A DNA stretch of 64,000 nt from UPXZ01 sp049840795 (GTDB lineage: Bacteria > Bacteroidota > Bacteroidia > Bacteroidales > Paludibacteraceae). Made by a program: the position numbers and the translations under genes. The notes under the pieces are model-generated. The model was not told the origin of the DNA. It searched no databases and saw only the letters and a program-made list of their open reading frames with translations. Below are positions 45,292 through 56,441 of the stretch, one piece after another. The stretch covers positions 62,001 through 126,000 of the forward strand of contig JASGJK010000030.1 in the NCBI GenBank assembly GCA_049840795.1, in the 5' to 3' direction. Within the stretch, counting starts at the first letter, position 1. Every line of letters begins with the position of its first letter.

Positions 45292-47433
45292 TTATTCAGC
45301 TTTAGGCTTTTCTTCTCTTGGTGGACGAGGAATCAATACTTTGTGTGAAAGTTTATATTTACCGGTTTTTTGATCTATTTCCAGCAATTTTACATCAATT
45401 ATATCGCCTTCTTTCAAACCGGCTTGTTCCATTGTTTCAATGCGTTTCCAGTCAAGTTCTGAGATGTGAAGCAAGCCTTCTTTGCCCGGCATAAATTCCA
45501 CAAACGCACCGTAAGGCATAATGGATTTTACTTTTGCACTGTATGTTTCACCAACTTCGGGAATAGCTACAATACCTTTAATTTTAGTAACGGCGGCATC
45601 TAACGAAGCTTTATTGGCAGAGGCAATTTCAACACGACCCTGATCACCCACTTCTTCAATAGCTACTGCAGCGCCTGTTTCAGCCTGAATACTTTGAATG
45701 ATTTTTCCACCAGGCCCGATTACAGCACCAATTAATTCTTTAGGAATATACATTACAACGATGCGTGGCGCATTTGGTTTCAAGTCTTCACGCGGACCGG
45801 CAAGCGTTTCCTGGATTTTGCCCAAAATGTGTATACGTCCTTCTTTAGCTTGGCGTAGTGCGGTTTCGAGAATCTCGAACGAAAGTCCATCTACCTTGAT
45901 GTCCATTTGAGTAGCGGTAATACCGTCTTTTGTTCCGGTTACTTTAAAGTCCATATCTCCCAAGTGGTCTTCATCGCCCAAAATATCAGAAAGAACAGCG
46001 AAGTTTTTTCCTTTATTTTCAGAAATTAATCCCATTGCAATTCCCGAAACCGGTTTTTTGATTTGAACTCCGGCATCCATCAGCGCTAATGTTCCGGCAC
46101 AAACAGTTGCCATTGACGACGAACCGTTTGATTCCAAAATATCGGAAACAACTCGTACAACGTAAGGATAATCAACGGGAATCATTGGTTTCAAAGCACG
46201 GAAAGCTAAATTACCGTGTCCTATTTCTCTACGACCTACTCCGCGTGACGCGCGTGCTTCGCCTGTGGAAAATGGTGGAAAATTATAATGTAATAAGAAA
46301 CGTTCCCTGCCTTGATTCAAGGCTTCGTCCACAATTTTTTCATCCATTTTAGTTCCAAGCGTTACGGTAGTAAGCGATTGAGTTTCACCACGTGTAAAAA
46401 TGGCTGAACCGTGAGCTCCCGGTAGGTAATTTACTTCACTCCATATCGGGCGTATTTCAGTAGTTTTACGACCATCCAAGCGTTTGCCTTCGTCCAAAAT
46501 AGAACGGCGCATCGCTTCTTTTTCAACGGCGTGGTAATAGATTCCAATCAATCCTTTCTTAGCTTCCGCTACTTCAGGTTCAAGTGATGCTACGTATTCT
46601 GTTTTTACTGCTTCAAAGTTTTCAGAACGAGAATGTTTATCTGCGTTACAAGAAGCTGCTAACGCATATACTTTTTGGTATGTTTTTTCCCAAATATCTT
46701 TTTTCAACTCTTCATCGCTTTCTTCGTGGCAATAAACGCGTTTTTCGGTTTTGCCAACTTCGGTCATCAAATCCAACTGTGTTTGGCAGTGAACTTTAAT
46801 CGCATCGTGCGCCACTTTCATAGCGTTCAATAAATCGTCTTCACTCACTTCTTTCATTTCACCTTCTACCATCATAATATTATCGAGCGTTGCAGCTACG
46901 ATAACATCCATATCGGCAGTTTCCAATTGAGCAAAAGTGGGATTTACTACAAACTCACCGTTGATACGAGCTACACGAACTTCGGAAATAGGTCCGTTGA
47001 ATGGTATGTCGGATACCGCCAACGCAGACGAAGCTGCCAAACCGGCTAATGCATCGGGCATATCTTCGCCATCGGCAGAGATAAGTGTTACGTTTACAAA
47101 TGTTTCGGCATGGAAATCATCAGGGAAAAGAGGGCGCAAAGCGCGGTCAACCAAGCGTGAAACAAGAATTTCATAGTCGGAAGCTTTTCCTTCACGACGC
47201 ATAAAACCGCCGGGAAAACGTCCGAAAGCAGCAAATTTTTCTTTATAATCTACTGACAAAGGCATAAAGTCGGTACCCGGAACAGCGTCTTTTGCTGCAC
47301 AAACGGTAGCCAAGAGCATAGTATTGCCCATTTTTACCACCACAGAACCATCGGCTTGTTTTGCCAATTTACCTGTTTCAATGGTAATTTCACGTCCATC
47401 ACCGAGTGTGATGGTTTTTGTAACTACATTCAT
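45292..47433 (-). CDS. pnp: Polyribonucleotide nucleotidyltransferase (PNPase)
   Basis: 713 residues. PNPase degrades RNA from the 3' end with phosphate and takes part in mRNA turnover. Two RNase PH domains are seen (FMPLSVDYKEKFAAFGRFPG with GGFMRREGK; and GETQSLTTVTLGT, FPPFSTGEARASRGVGRREI), with the catalytic DMDFKVTGTKDGITATQMDI. A KH domain (IPKELIGAVIGPGGKIIQSI) and an S1 domain (SAKVKSIMPYGAFVEFMPGK) complete the usual order. Full length and intact; monocistronic between the terminator and a 460-bp upstream gap. Confidence 0.97.
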   Translation of the reverse strand: MNVVTKTITLGDGREITIETGKLAKQADGSVVVKMGNTMLLATVCAAKDAVPGTDFMPLSVDYKEKFAAFGRFPGGFMRREGKASDYEILVSRLVDRALRPLFPDDFHAETFVNVTLISADGEDMPDALAGLAASSALAVSDIPFNGPISEVRVARINGEFVVNPTFAQLETADMDVIVAATLDNIMMVEGEMKEVSEDDLLNAMKVAHDAIKVHCQTQLDLMTEVGKTEKRVYCHEESDEELKKDIWEKTYQKVYALAASCNADKHSRSENFEAVKTEYVASLEPEVAEAKKGLIGIYYHAVEKEAMRRSILDEGKRLDGRKTTEIRPIWSEVNYLPGAHGSAIFTRGETQSLTTVTLGTKMDEKIVDEALNQGRERFLLHYNFPPFSTGEARASRGVGRREIGHGNLAFRALKPMIPVDYPYVVRVVSDILESNGSSSMATVCAGTLALMDAGVQIKKPVSGIAMGLISENKGKNFAVLSDILGDEDHLGDMDFKVTGTKDGITATQMDIKVDGLSFEILETALRQAKEGRIHILGKIQETLAGPREDLKPNAPRIVVMYIPKELIGAVIGPGGKIIQSIQAETGAAVAIEEVGDQGRVEIASANKASLDAAVTKIKGIVAIPEVGETYSAKVKSIMPYGAFVEFMPGKEGLLHISELDWKRIETMEQAGLKEGDIIDVKLLEIDQKTGKYKLSHKVLIPRPPREEKPKAE

Positions 47434-47672
47434 AAAAATTACATTAATTATTTTTTTAATACTTTAAATTTGAGTGCAAAGATACGAATTATTTCTTAGT
47501 TAACAGTCAATTGTTTGAACGTTTGGATGTTTATTCGTTTGGATGTTTGGTTTTAGTCAGAGATTAGAAAACGTTTCGACAATTTTTTAGCAGTTTTACA
47601 ATATTATATCCCCGAAACATCAAATTATTGGCAAAATATCAGTAAGTTATGTTATTATTCGGATTATTATAT

Positions 47673-47680
47673 TATCTTTG
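47673..47680 (+). promoter_or_regulatory. Candidate Bacteroidetes -7 box for the cold-shock operon
   Basis: TATCTTTG fits the TAnnTTTG consensus. No TTTG box is seen at the usual distance upstream. It would give a leader of about 200 bases before the ATG at 47892, a length often seen for cold-shock messages; the leader contains a CTCATAAGAG-rich, probably structured segment. Confidence 0.4.
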
Positions 47681-47891
47681 CCAAATCAAAACAATTGAGT
47701 CTATATTGACCCCTCATAAGAGATTATTACTCCTTCCTTACTGTTAGGAATTCTCGTCTTAAACTGACCTCAAAATTTACTTTTTTGTTCGTTGAAATTA
47801 GTTGTAATAGTTATTACGGCTATATATTATCTTTTACTTTATAAAACGACGTGGTTATGAAGTGAAAATTATCAAAAATCAAAATAGTAAT

Positions 47892-48339
47892 ATGTCAAAA
47901 GTAAATTCATTTAACAAAAAAGAGGTAGAAAAAAGAAAAGACCAAAAAAGAAAAGACAAATTAAAGCGAAAAGAGGAGCGAAAAACCAACACCGGAGGAA
48001 AATCATTTGACGATATGATTGCGTATGTCGATGAAAATGGGATGATTACCAACGTGAAACCGGATGAAAATAAGGTAAAAACCGTAATAGAACTGGATCA
48101 AATAGTTATCTCGTCACCGAAAAGAGAAGAGGAAGAAATGCAGGATTTGACAGGTCGAGTAGAAATATTTTAATGAAGAAAAAGGATACGGTTTTATTAA
48201 AGACTTAGGAAGTATTAACAAATATTTTTTCCATATCAGCAAAGCGCCCAACGGAATAAAAGCGGGAGATATGGTTACATTTGAACTCGAAAAAGGACAA
48301 AAAGGAATTAATGCAACTAACATTGCATATAAACAATAA
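47892..48339 (+). CDS. Cold-shock domain protein with basic N-terminus, frameshifted
   Basis: About 148 residues if one extra A at 48163-48165 is ignored. The N-terminus is very basic (NSFNKKEVEKRKDQKRKDKL) and is followed by FDDMIAYVDENGMITNVKPD. The C-terminal cold-shock domain reads GRVE | YFNEEKGYGFIKDLG (RNP1) and KYFFHISKAPNGIKAGDMVT (RNP2-like FFH). It binds single-stranded RNA/DNA. It is followed by an RRM protein gene 23 bp downstream, a usual Bacteroidetes pairing. Confidence 0.82.
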
Positions 48340-48362
48340 ATAATAAAATTTAATCAGACAAA

Positions 48363-48665
48363 ATGAACATTTACATTTCAAATGTGAACTTTTCTACAAC
48401 AAGCGAAAGTTTACAAGAATTATTTTCAGGTTTTGGAGAAGTATCTTCTGCAAACGTTATTAAAGATAGAGAAACAGGACGCTCTCGTGGCTTTGCTTTT
48501 GTAGAAATGCCAAACGATAGCGAAGCTAACACAGCCATTGCAGAATTAAACGAAACAGAATTTGAAGGAAAAGTGCTTAACGTAAGTGTGGCACGCCCCA
48601 AAACCGAAAGACGTGACAATAACAGATTCGGTGGTGGTGGTTACCGTGGAGGAAACAGATATTAA
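48363..48665 (+). CDS. RRM-type RNA-binding protein
   Basis: 100 residues. A single RNA-recognition motif with RNP2 (IYISNV at residues 3-8) and RNP1 (RGFAFVEM near 41-48), then a Gly/Arg tail (FGGGGYRGGNRY). Co-transcribed with the cold-shock protein and followed by a strong terminator; likely an RNA chaperone for low temperature or stress. Confidence 0.92.
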   Translation: MNIYISNVNFSTTSESLQELFSGFGEVSSANVIKDRETGRSRGFAFVEMPNDSEANTAIAELNETEFEGKVLNVSVARPKTERRDNNRFGGGGYRGGNRY

Positions 48666-48683
48666 TCAAATATATGTCCGTTA

Positions 48684-48722
48684 TAAAAAAGATTCTTGCA
48701 GTATAGCAAGGATCTTTTTTTT
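48684..48722 (+). terminator. Intrinsic terminator of the cold-shock/RRM operon
   Basis: AAAGATTCTTGC pairs with GCAAGGATCTTT (one mismatch) around AGTATA, followed by a run of T. Confidence 0.88.
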
Positions 48723-49066
48723 GCCCTGAAATAATCGACATAAGATATAACTGGACATCAAATTATTGATGATAAGACAATTAACTCGCGTAATTTTAAA
48801 AATAACGGCAGGTGTTAAATTACCGGGAAGTCAAAAAAAAACGTCTAAGATAGTTTGTTTTGTATGAAAAATATTCTGGTTAATTTTGAACCATTGAACG
48901 ATGTGCGTGTATAATAATTAACGTAATACATCTAACTTAATCGTTTGGAGAAAGATTTTGAGATATAAATAAATCATAAAAGAAAGAGAAGGTTATTTTC
49001 GTTTAGTATTTGAAATAGCATTAAAGATAGACATAAAGACGCGATAACCGGTTTAAGAAAATAACA

Positions 49067-49639
49067 ATGGTTTTTTTTGATAATAATTATAAAAGAAAAA
49101 CGGATGAAGAGCTTATGCTGCTACTCACAAAAAGTGAAAAGCCGGCATTTGATGAAATATATGTTCGTTATTCTAAGTCGTTGTTGAATTTTTTCTATAA
49201 AATGCTCTATTGCGATAGAGAAAGAGCCGAAGATTTGATGCAAGATTTGTTTCTGAAAATAATAGAGAAGCCACAACTATTTGATTGCTCCAAAAAGTTC
49301 TCAATATGGATTTACGTTATCGCTTCAAATATGGTAAAAAATGAATACCGAAGCCGACAAACTCATTCGGAACACACACAGAAAATGGCTTATACGAATG
49401 AAACATCAATAAAAAATGAACAACAGATAGATAAAAACACGTTTGACAAACAGTTAAATATAGAACTTGATAAAATAGACACAGAACTTAAAACAATGTT
49501 TAATCTCCGATTTGAAGAAGATATGAGCATTAAACAGATTGCAGATATTTTAGAATGTCCTGAGGGTACAGTTAAATCCCGATTATTTTATTTAACTAAA
49601 AAACTCTCAGCAAAATTATCTATATTTAAACCAGAGTAA
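49067..49639 (+). CDS. ECF-type RNA polymerase sigma factor
   Basis: 190 residues. Region 2 is visible (FDEIYVRYSKSLLNFFYKML, AEDLMQDLFLKII) and region 4 as an HTH (LRFEEDMSIKQIADILECPE, GTVKSRLFYLTKKL). Directs polymerase to a specific promoter set. It lies 12 bp before the anti-sigma gene in a clear operon. Confidence 0.88.
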   Translation: MVFFDNNYKRKTDEELMLLLTKSEKPAFDEIYVRYSKSLLNFFYKMLYCDRERAEDLMQDLFLKIIEKPQLFDCSKKFSIWIYVIASNMVKNEYRSRQTHSEHTQKMAYTNETSIKNEQQIDKNTFDKQLNIELDKIDTELKTMFNLRFEEDMSIKQIADILECPEGTVKSRLFYLTKKLSAKLSIFKPE

Positions 49640-49651
49640 AAAGATAACATT

Positions 49652-50341
49652 ATGGATAATATTTCGACTCACGATTTGGAAAAGTTGCATCGGCTTTTGA
49701 AATCTAAAAAAATGGATCAACTTACTGCAAAAGAAAATCAATGGGCTTCCGCTTTGGTTACCGATGCGGAATATGACCATTTATTTTATTTGTACAAAAA
49801 TATATCGGGAAAAAAGTCTGAGCAGATAGAGCCCCAAGCTGTTACTAAAACAAAATTAGATAAATCGTTTATACAATTACGGAAGAGAAAATATCCGACT
49901 ACTTTTATGTCTCGAAAAGTATCCGTTTATCAGTCGATTGCAGTAGCAATAGTGTGTCTTATTGTCGGTTATTGGACCAGTTTTGCCATCAGTAATTTCC
50001 AAAATTCACATAGTAATACGCCGGGTATTGTGAGAGATACGGTACAAATCATAAAGTATGTACAAGATTCTACCGCCGATTTCTCAACCTTGAATCCTAT
50101 AAGGAGTTTAGTACCGCAAAAGGGTGTAAGAGGAACATCAAACCATCAACTCACCAAAAAACTACTAATTTTGGCGAATGTTACAGAATACATTGATTTT
50201 CCAAGAGGCACTATTGCCGGTACAAGTATTTATTCGGGCAAAGCAGCCTTAAACACCATCCGGAAGGTTTCTTCAGAAAACAAAACAATATATATTGATG
50301 ATAATTCGCAACTAAGAAAAATGATGCTAAAACTTAATTGA
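49652..50341 (+). CDS. Putative anti-sigma factor, single-pass membrane protein
   Basis: 229 residues. A cytoplasmic N-terminal helical part (DLEKLHRLLKSKKMDQLTAK ... ENQWASALVTDAEYD) precedes a membrane helix (SVYQSIAVAIVCLIVGYWTS) near residues 95-115. The rest lies in the periplasm. Gene order and topology fit an anti-sigma factor for the adjacent ECF sigma, but no FecR-type motif is evident, so the call rests on context. Confidence 0.65.
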   Translation: MDNISTHDLEKLHRLLKSKKMDQLTAKENQWASALVTDAEYDHLFYLYKNISGKKSEQIEPQAVTKTKLDKSFIQLRKRKYPTTFMSRKVSVYQSIAVAIVCLIVGYWTSFAISNFQNSHSNTPGIVRDTVQIIKYVQDSTADFSTLNPIRSLVPQKGVRGTSNHQLTKKLLILANVTEYIDFPRGTIAGTSIYSGKAALNTIRKVSSENKTIYIDDNSQLRKMMLKLN

Positions 50342-51140
50342 CCGAAAACGGCTGTAAGTTGAGTTCAAACGTAATTTGTGTCGTATTTTTTACTATGAAG
50401 TCATCTTGATTTTCGTAATTTATTGCGTGTCGTTCCTACGAAATTTTTTATGAGTTGATAATCATTCTGTTATAAATACGTCGTACCTAACGGTACTTCT
50501 TAGCCCCATCGGGGCGAAATTATACATTATTGGTTTTAAGCGTTTAAAAGGCAACCGAGGAATATCGCAAATATCGTTATTTTAAAAGGTGGATATTGGT
50601 AATAAATAATTATGACAATAACATACGAGTTATAAAAGACACAGATGAGGTTATGCGTAAATTATCGACTCCAAGAATAATTAAAGATGATGATTAATGG
50701 TAATGTTCCAAATCGGGAGTTCTGTAATATGAGACAGATAACCATTTTTAAACTTTAATATCATAGTAAAAAGTGTATAATGGTTCAGATGGGGAGTTAC
50801 ACCTATAGATACTTGACAATTGATTATGTTTTTTCTGCTGTGATGATAGCGGGGTTACTACCTTATTTTCAAAAGCACGGAATGCTTTTGAAAATCGAAC
50901 GGAGTGCTTTAAATATTTACACGGAATGCTTTTATATAAAAGTACGGAGACCGTTTCATCAAAAGCACTCCGTGCTAATTCTAAAAACACGGAGTGCTTT
51001 TCAGACCTCACTCGTTTGAGATTATTTGGGTAATGCTTCAGATTGGGGGTAAGCAAATATTACGGATTGGACGAACAGCGGATAAAGAGTGTATACCTCA
51101 CCCCCGACCTCCCGCAAAGCGGGACAGGCACTCCTCCCGG
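50342..51140. other. Gene-free stretch with repeats
   Basis: 800 bp without an intact gene. It contains a cluster of ACGGAGTGCTTTT repeats (50870-51002), and a CTCCCGCAAAGCGGGAC ... CTCCCGGAGGAG block (51110-51150) like dispersed Bacteroidetes intergenic repeats, which interrupts an RHS remnant. No promoter or RNA gene is recognised. Confidence 0.5.
50870..51002. repeat. Cluster of CACGGAGTGCTTTT repeats in both orientations
   Basis: Copies: AAAAGCACGGAATGCTTTT (50871-50889), ACGGAGTGCTTT (50899), ACGGAATGCTTTT (50930), and a perfect 14-bp inverted pair AAAAGCACTCCGTG / CACGGAGTGCTTTT (50961-51002). Spacing is about 15-30 bp. Confidence 0.7.
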
Positions 51141-51303
51141 AGGAGAGGAGAGATTTATTGCCTCTCAAACTCGTTATTATTTTGGTAGTTATGAAAGAAC
51201 CATCAAAAGTGATAACAGTGTAGAAGAAATTGATTATATTTATACCCCGAGCGGATTAACGTATCTGCAACGTACAACTGAGGCTGTCTCATCTTTGAGT
51301 TAG
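51140..51303 (+). pseudogene. RHS/YD-repeat protein remnant
   Basis: The frame reads TRYYFGSYERTIKSDNSVEE, IDYIYTPSGLTYLQRTTE, resembling the linker before an RHS-associated core domain. It is cut upstream by a GC-rich intergenic repeat and ends at a stop before the core. Only about 45 codons are recognisable. Confidence 0.45.
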
Positions 51304-51483
51304 ATTAAATTTGCTTTGAGAAAATATGGAGTTTTTAGAGGTTGCCGCCATAACTTTTTTTTCGCCAAAGTTCTCACTTTTCTTTACTATTGGCAATACG
51401 GCTGATTTGGGAAGGTTACGTAGGTGTGGCATCTATGTATTATTGCTGCAAATTAGAAAGTCAAAACGACCTCTATAATATAA

Positions 51484-51524
51484 TTATTAAGAGGAACGGA
51501 GTTAACTCTGTTCCTCTTAATAAT
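51484..51524. terminator. Terminator between RHS remnant and GH128-like gene
   Basis: TTATTAAGAGGAACGGAG and CTCTGTTCCTCTTAATAA form an 18-bp stem with one mismatch and a short loop, with AT-rich ends. It lies just downstream of the minus-strand hydrolase stop. Confidence 0.8.
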
Positions 51525-51552
51525 TAAACGATGCCTATGCATTTTAGATGCG

Positions 51553-54500
51553 TTACCGTACGATGATTTTTTGACGATTCACAAGATAAACGCCTGATGG
51601 GAGATTGATTTTTGTTTCGCCCGTGCCAATCGTTCTTTTGTTTACCAGCACTCCTGATACATTATAAATGGAAATATCGGTAGGTATGTCTGTTTTTAAA
51701 ATGACATATCCCGTACCGGATGTTAATACCAGATTGGATACCATAAGCTGATTGATACCTGATAACTTCAGCGGTTCATACTTAAATGTAAAGTGGTCGG
51801 CACTCCACCATTGGTTGGTGAGACTTGTTTCAAAACCGATACGCAAAATATCTCCTCTTCTAATTTCAATCGACGATGCTGTCACAATATCCCAACCTTT
51901 TAGGTAGGAAGAACCTGCCGGTGGCGTAGCACCGGTGCCGGTAAATGTTTTTGTGCCGGTTTCCTTTACTCCATTTTTGTCACGTACGGTATATAGCTGT
52001 ATTGTAGCACCGGCGGAACACCTCAACAGAGCGCTCACAGTGTAAGTTCCTTCGGGTAAGTAATTAAAATCTTGATACAATTCGGATGTAAAGGCTGTAC
52101 TACTCCATTTATTCCAGTAATTATTGGTTAATGTGCCATCATACGCTTCGCCGGAAGCGTAATCAATGGTAGCTGCCGTCCAACCGTAGGTGTCTTTTCG
52201 TAAACAATCAGCATTGATAATAACAGGACTTGCATCGGCTACTGTTTTTTCCTGATTCCAAACAAAAAGACGTGTGTAACATTCGTCCGATTCTTTTTGC
52301 ATCTTGGTTTTGAATTGTTCATAGCTTTCAGTAAGTACTTCGCTGATAGAACCCACATAACGTAGTTTAAATTCATCGGCACCGGCCCAGCGAGCTGTCA
52401 TATCTCCAATATTTCTTAATACCGATACGGAGTACTCCGTTTTTCACAACAACATACGGGATGATTTGCCTTTTTTGCAGGTTTAGTTCACCGTCTTCGG
52501 TCACAGGGGCAAAATATTCTACGCCATCTGCTTGCGCATAAAGTCCTACGTGTCCATTTACTGTGCTTCCGACTAATCCGTTGGTACTGTTAAAACAAGC
52601 TGCTGACAGTTCATATACGCCTTCTGCCAATTCGGTTATATCCTGATAGTAATTAAAGTGCATTCCGAGTGGTGATGAATCCCACACTTCGAGGAAACTG
52701 TCGCCGGTAGATTTTGAATAGCCGTTGGCAGCGGATTTCGAGCAAGTCCAGCCATCTACTTGAGTAGTAGCTGTTGTTACAATATTTGGATTGACAAGGT
52801 ATCCCAATCCTATCACACCGCTATAAATCTCAGCCCCGGTGGTGGTTTTAACATACAGGCGAAACTCGTCGCTGTCGATATCGAAATCATTTAAATTGAA
52901 TGAGTAGGTATTTTCATTGACATCGAACAAAGACCGGTCTGCTTCTGTATAATAATTTTCATAAGTGCCGTCTGCTTTTTTACGTTGAATAATCATCATA
53001 TCTGTCATATCGCCGTTTTCGTTAGTTGCGGTAAATACCAGTCTTCCCGTTAGTGAATTTACTTTTGCTCTTAGTTTGATGGCTTTAGTTGCCGGCGCCC
53101 ACCAAACGGGTGTAAATTGTACATCGGCATTGTAGGCAAAGGTGGATTTATTGTCGCGATAGACTTCCCCTGCGGGTGTAACCCAACCATCATTATAATT
53201 GATCATGGCTCGGTAATATGTGTCCCAATTGTAGATGGAATACCGTTCAATAAATCGACAAGTATCCATTACATTTAATATTTCTTTGATGGCTTGCCTG
53301 TTTTTTTCTAACCTGTCGCCATAACCTGAGGGCCAAGTCTCCGTAGTCCATGACGCTCCGTTATTCCATTCGGTGATCCATATTGGTCGTTTGGTCTTGT
53401 CGTAAATAGATTTTAGCTGACTGTACCACGAGGCGGCATTTGGCGCTTCATTTGTCCCCCAGTAACAGTGAACGGCCACAAAGTCGCAACGATATGCCAT
53501 ATTGTTACAGTAAGTTATGTATTCCGTAAGCCAATTAGGGTCGGTAGGTGCAGGTGATCCTATACGCATCCCCGAAGTTTGTAAATCAGGAGTTTTGGTA
53601 CAAGCTGTCCAAGTGCTGATGGTACCACCGCAGCTACATTTGTCTGAAGTGTGCTGCTCAGCGTGTTCAGGCTCATTGAAACTCAAAACGTGTGTACTGT
53701 TGGTTTGACCGTCAATTTGACTATTTGACGGCCAGTACAAATGCTGTTTTATAGGTATAAATTCACTATCGCTTGTACTCGAACGGTCAGCACTCCACGT
53801 ATAGAACCAAGTGGCTCTCATTTTTTTACACTCCGTTGCGATTGCCGAACTGCCTGTAGTACTGCACCAACCTTTTTTAGATACGTAATTCCATTTTTTA
53901 ATATGAACAGAGGTGATACGTTTGTCAAGAGCTTGGGGTAAAAGTTGTACCATAATATCTTGATGGTCGGCAACATACACCCGGCTATAACCGCTTCCGT
54001 TGGAGCCGCTTGCTACTGTTGCCATATATCCCCGTTTAAGAATAAAACTTCTAAAGGAATTGGAAGTTTTGGCTAATTCATTCTGACCTAACTTTAAATC
54101 GGTACTTACTCCCGAATAGTTTTCGCTGCTATATCCGGTAAATGGCTTTATATCTGTTTTGTAAGGCATAATAACGGTACCATTTAGATATACGCCTACC
54201 CGAACGTTATAATTGTTTGTCGCTTTTACCCCATTGACAGATATTGACGAGATATATTTTGTTAATACATCCGACGGAAGCGCATTATCCAATATCAACC
54301 AGGCTTTGTCATTTGTTAAGTTAATTGTCGAATTTGTTAAGGCATCATTTTCATTCATAATATGAAAATCGACAGGCTCTGAAAGTGTCAGGTTTTGTTT
54401 TTTCATAAATACGGCATAGCGTACATTGTTTCCGTATTTGTCGGTAACAGACGTACCCTGCTCTACCAATTTTGAAGCACTGATTACTTCGGGTATATAC

Positions 54501-55589
54501 GAATCAAGTACGCCAACACCAAGCAAACTCCATTCGGCAGCAGTCCCTATGGATGTGTATGCGGGTACGGCGAATGATGAACCGGTTCCCAATAATGTTC
54601 CGTTACGATAAATCATAACAGATGTTCCCGTAAAGGCAAACTGATAATTTGCGACATCAACTGCCGGAAGATTTTCAGCTATTGATTGATAATCAACGCT
54701 CACACGGCTTGGCGAAATTTCAATAATAGCTCCATTTCCTTTTGCGTTGCGCACAAGCATTGAGAACTCTCCGTCACTGTTAAACTTAAGTTGATTCAAA
54801 GCCAACGTGAAAGCATCATTAACATCAAAATTCGTTGTAGAAAGGAGTGTGGTCATATCGGATGCAAGACATTCCATCAGCACCGATTGTAAATTGGAAG
54901 TTGCCGTGATAATCTCCGTTAATGTTTTTTGCGCTGCGTTATTATAAACATCTTGTGCTGCTGTGGTAGCCGTAGCTACTTTTTGTCTTAAATTGGCAGG
55001 ATAGTTTAATTGTACCGAAACTTTTAACCCTCTTTCGATGGCACGCTGTAATACGTCCAAATAAAGCTGTTTACGTCCGGCATCGAACCCGTTTTGTGCG
55101 CTAACGATTTGCCAGCGTGCTAAATCATTTAACTCTTTATCGTAATAAACACCTACATAAGTATCACTTTCTTTACCTGTGTCACAGCCGAGATATTTTG
55201 TGGGAGAACGCTTTGAACTGATATATCCGTCCAATCCGTCATTGATACTCCATAGATAGTTGTTACCAGTTCCGGCCGAAGTCAAAAAGACAAGGCTGTA
55301 TGTGTTTGATGTGCTCGCTGTCAGGTATTTATTGCTGCTTTTTTGGCGTAGAAGATAATAACCTTCGGTGCCGGAAGCTTCCGCTACAAAAACATAGCTG
55401 TCGGCGATAGTATTTGTGTTTAGTTTTGATAATCCGGGCGTGCCGTCTGTCTTTTGGCCTAATACTCTATCGTAATAGATATTGTAAAGATAATATTTCT
55501 CCTCCCGCAACGACGGAGGTGGTAGCCGAAAGTGAAGTGAATGCTATAATTCCGAGTAGAAAAGATAAAATGTAAAATCGTTTTTTCAT
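51553..55589 (-). CDS. Secreted GH128-like glycoside hydrolase with ricin-type and T9SS-like domains, two frameshifts
   Basis: About 1340 residues when two extra bases are ignored (near 55507 and 52414-52419). The signal peptide starts at ATG 55589 (MKKRFYILSFLLGIIAFTSL). A ricin-like/beta-trefoil region follows (YYLLRQKSSNKYLTASTSNT). The catalytic core near residue 580 has RATWFYTWSADRSS, VLSFNEPEHAEQ (acid/base Glu), FVAVHCYWGTNEAP and RPIWITEWNNGA (nucleophile Glu), the Asl1/GH128 pattern of beta-1,3-glucan enzymes. The end (TDISIYNVSGVLVNKR, LPSGVYLVNRQKIIVR) is a sorting-type C-terminal domain. Substrate is inference. Confidence 0.72.
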
Positions 55590-55994
55590 GTGCTTTTTAT
55601 TATGATATTTATAGATTTCTTGGCATGAGTCCTATAATAAATTCAAAAGCCAACTAACCGGTAAACCAATATCGAATGAGAGGTAAATCCACTTTCAGCT
55701 TTTTACTTTGTAACAACTCTATAGTTTTATGAAAACAAAAATATAAACAATATTTACATTGTCAAATCAGATAACTTAATATTGAATGTGAGGAGACATT
55801 TTTGAACGAATATTACACGTTAACCGGAAAATATATTGGAATTTGATAGGTTTTGTACGAGATATTTGTCTGTGATATGATTTGTTGATTACCTTAATTT
55901 TTTTAAAAGTCTGTCCGGAATACTCGGACAGAGATTTTGAAAACTGAAGTGCTGAAATATATTGCCGGTAAAAGGAAAAATCAGATGATTAGGG
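55590..55994. other. Gene-free stretch upstream of the hydrolase
   Basis: AT-rich intergenic DNA between the divergent-facing start of the hydrolase and the 3' end of the thioesterase gene. No gene, hairpin or clear promoter box is recognised, although the hydrolase promoter should lie here. Confidence 0.4.
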
Positions 55995-56441
55995 TTACGA
56001 GTGTGGAAGTAATCGTAAAGATGGATTTTGTTCAAAATTGGCAATTGCTTTTCGCCAATCATCTGAAATTTGACGGGTGCTTTTTGTCTTCGCATCAAAA
56101 CAAACCATCACCGTGTGGCACACACACTTAACTTCACGGGTAGATGTATCTACAAGTTGTTGAAGTAGCTTAAAACTTTTATTTCCGATTTCAATCACAG
56201 CGGTTTCAACCACAACGCTTTCGCCCGGGAATACCGGTAACAAAAATGTAACGTGTATATCGGCAATAACAACTCCAATTTCTTTGTTGATTCTTACTTG
56301 TGGCAGTACTTCTGCAAAATAAGCGGTTTTTCCCAAATCGTAAAAAGACAGATAAACAGAATTGTTGACGTGTCCTAAGGCATCAAAATCATTGAATCGT
56401 AGTTGAATAGGTGTGATATGCCGAAATGCAGGTTGTTCCAT
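55995..56441 (-). CDS. Acyl-CoA thioesterase (4HBT/YbgC-like hotdog fold)
   Basis: 148 residues. The hotdog-fold signature IQLRFNDFDALGHVNNSVYL contains the catalytic Asp (DxxGHVNN) of the YbgC/4-hydroxybenzoyl-CoA thioesterase group; LSFYDLGKTAYF follows. It hydrolyses an acyl-CoA in the cytoplasm, substrate unknown. Single gene with no operon partner. Confidence 0.88.
   Translation of the reverse strand: MEQPAFRHITPIQLRFNDFDALGHVNNSVYLSFYDLGKTAYFAEVLPQVRINKEIGVVIADIHVTFLLPVFPGESVVVETAVIEIGNKSFKLLQQLVDTSTREVKCVCHTVMVCFDAKTKSTRQISDDWRKAIANFEQNPSLRLLPHS

Noticed and set aside
50780..51019. 79-codon frame over the repeat cluster
   Set aside because: Its apparent peptide repeats come only from the CACGGAGTGCTTTT DNA repeats; no start context.
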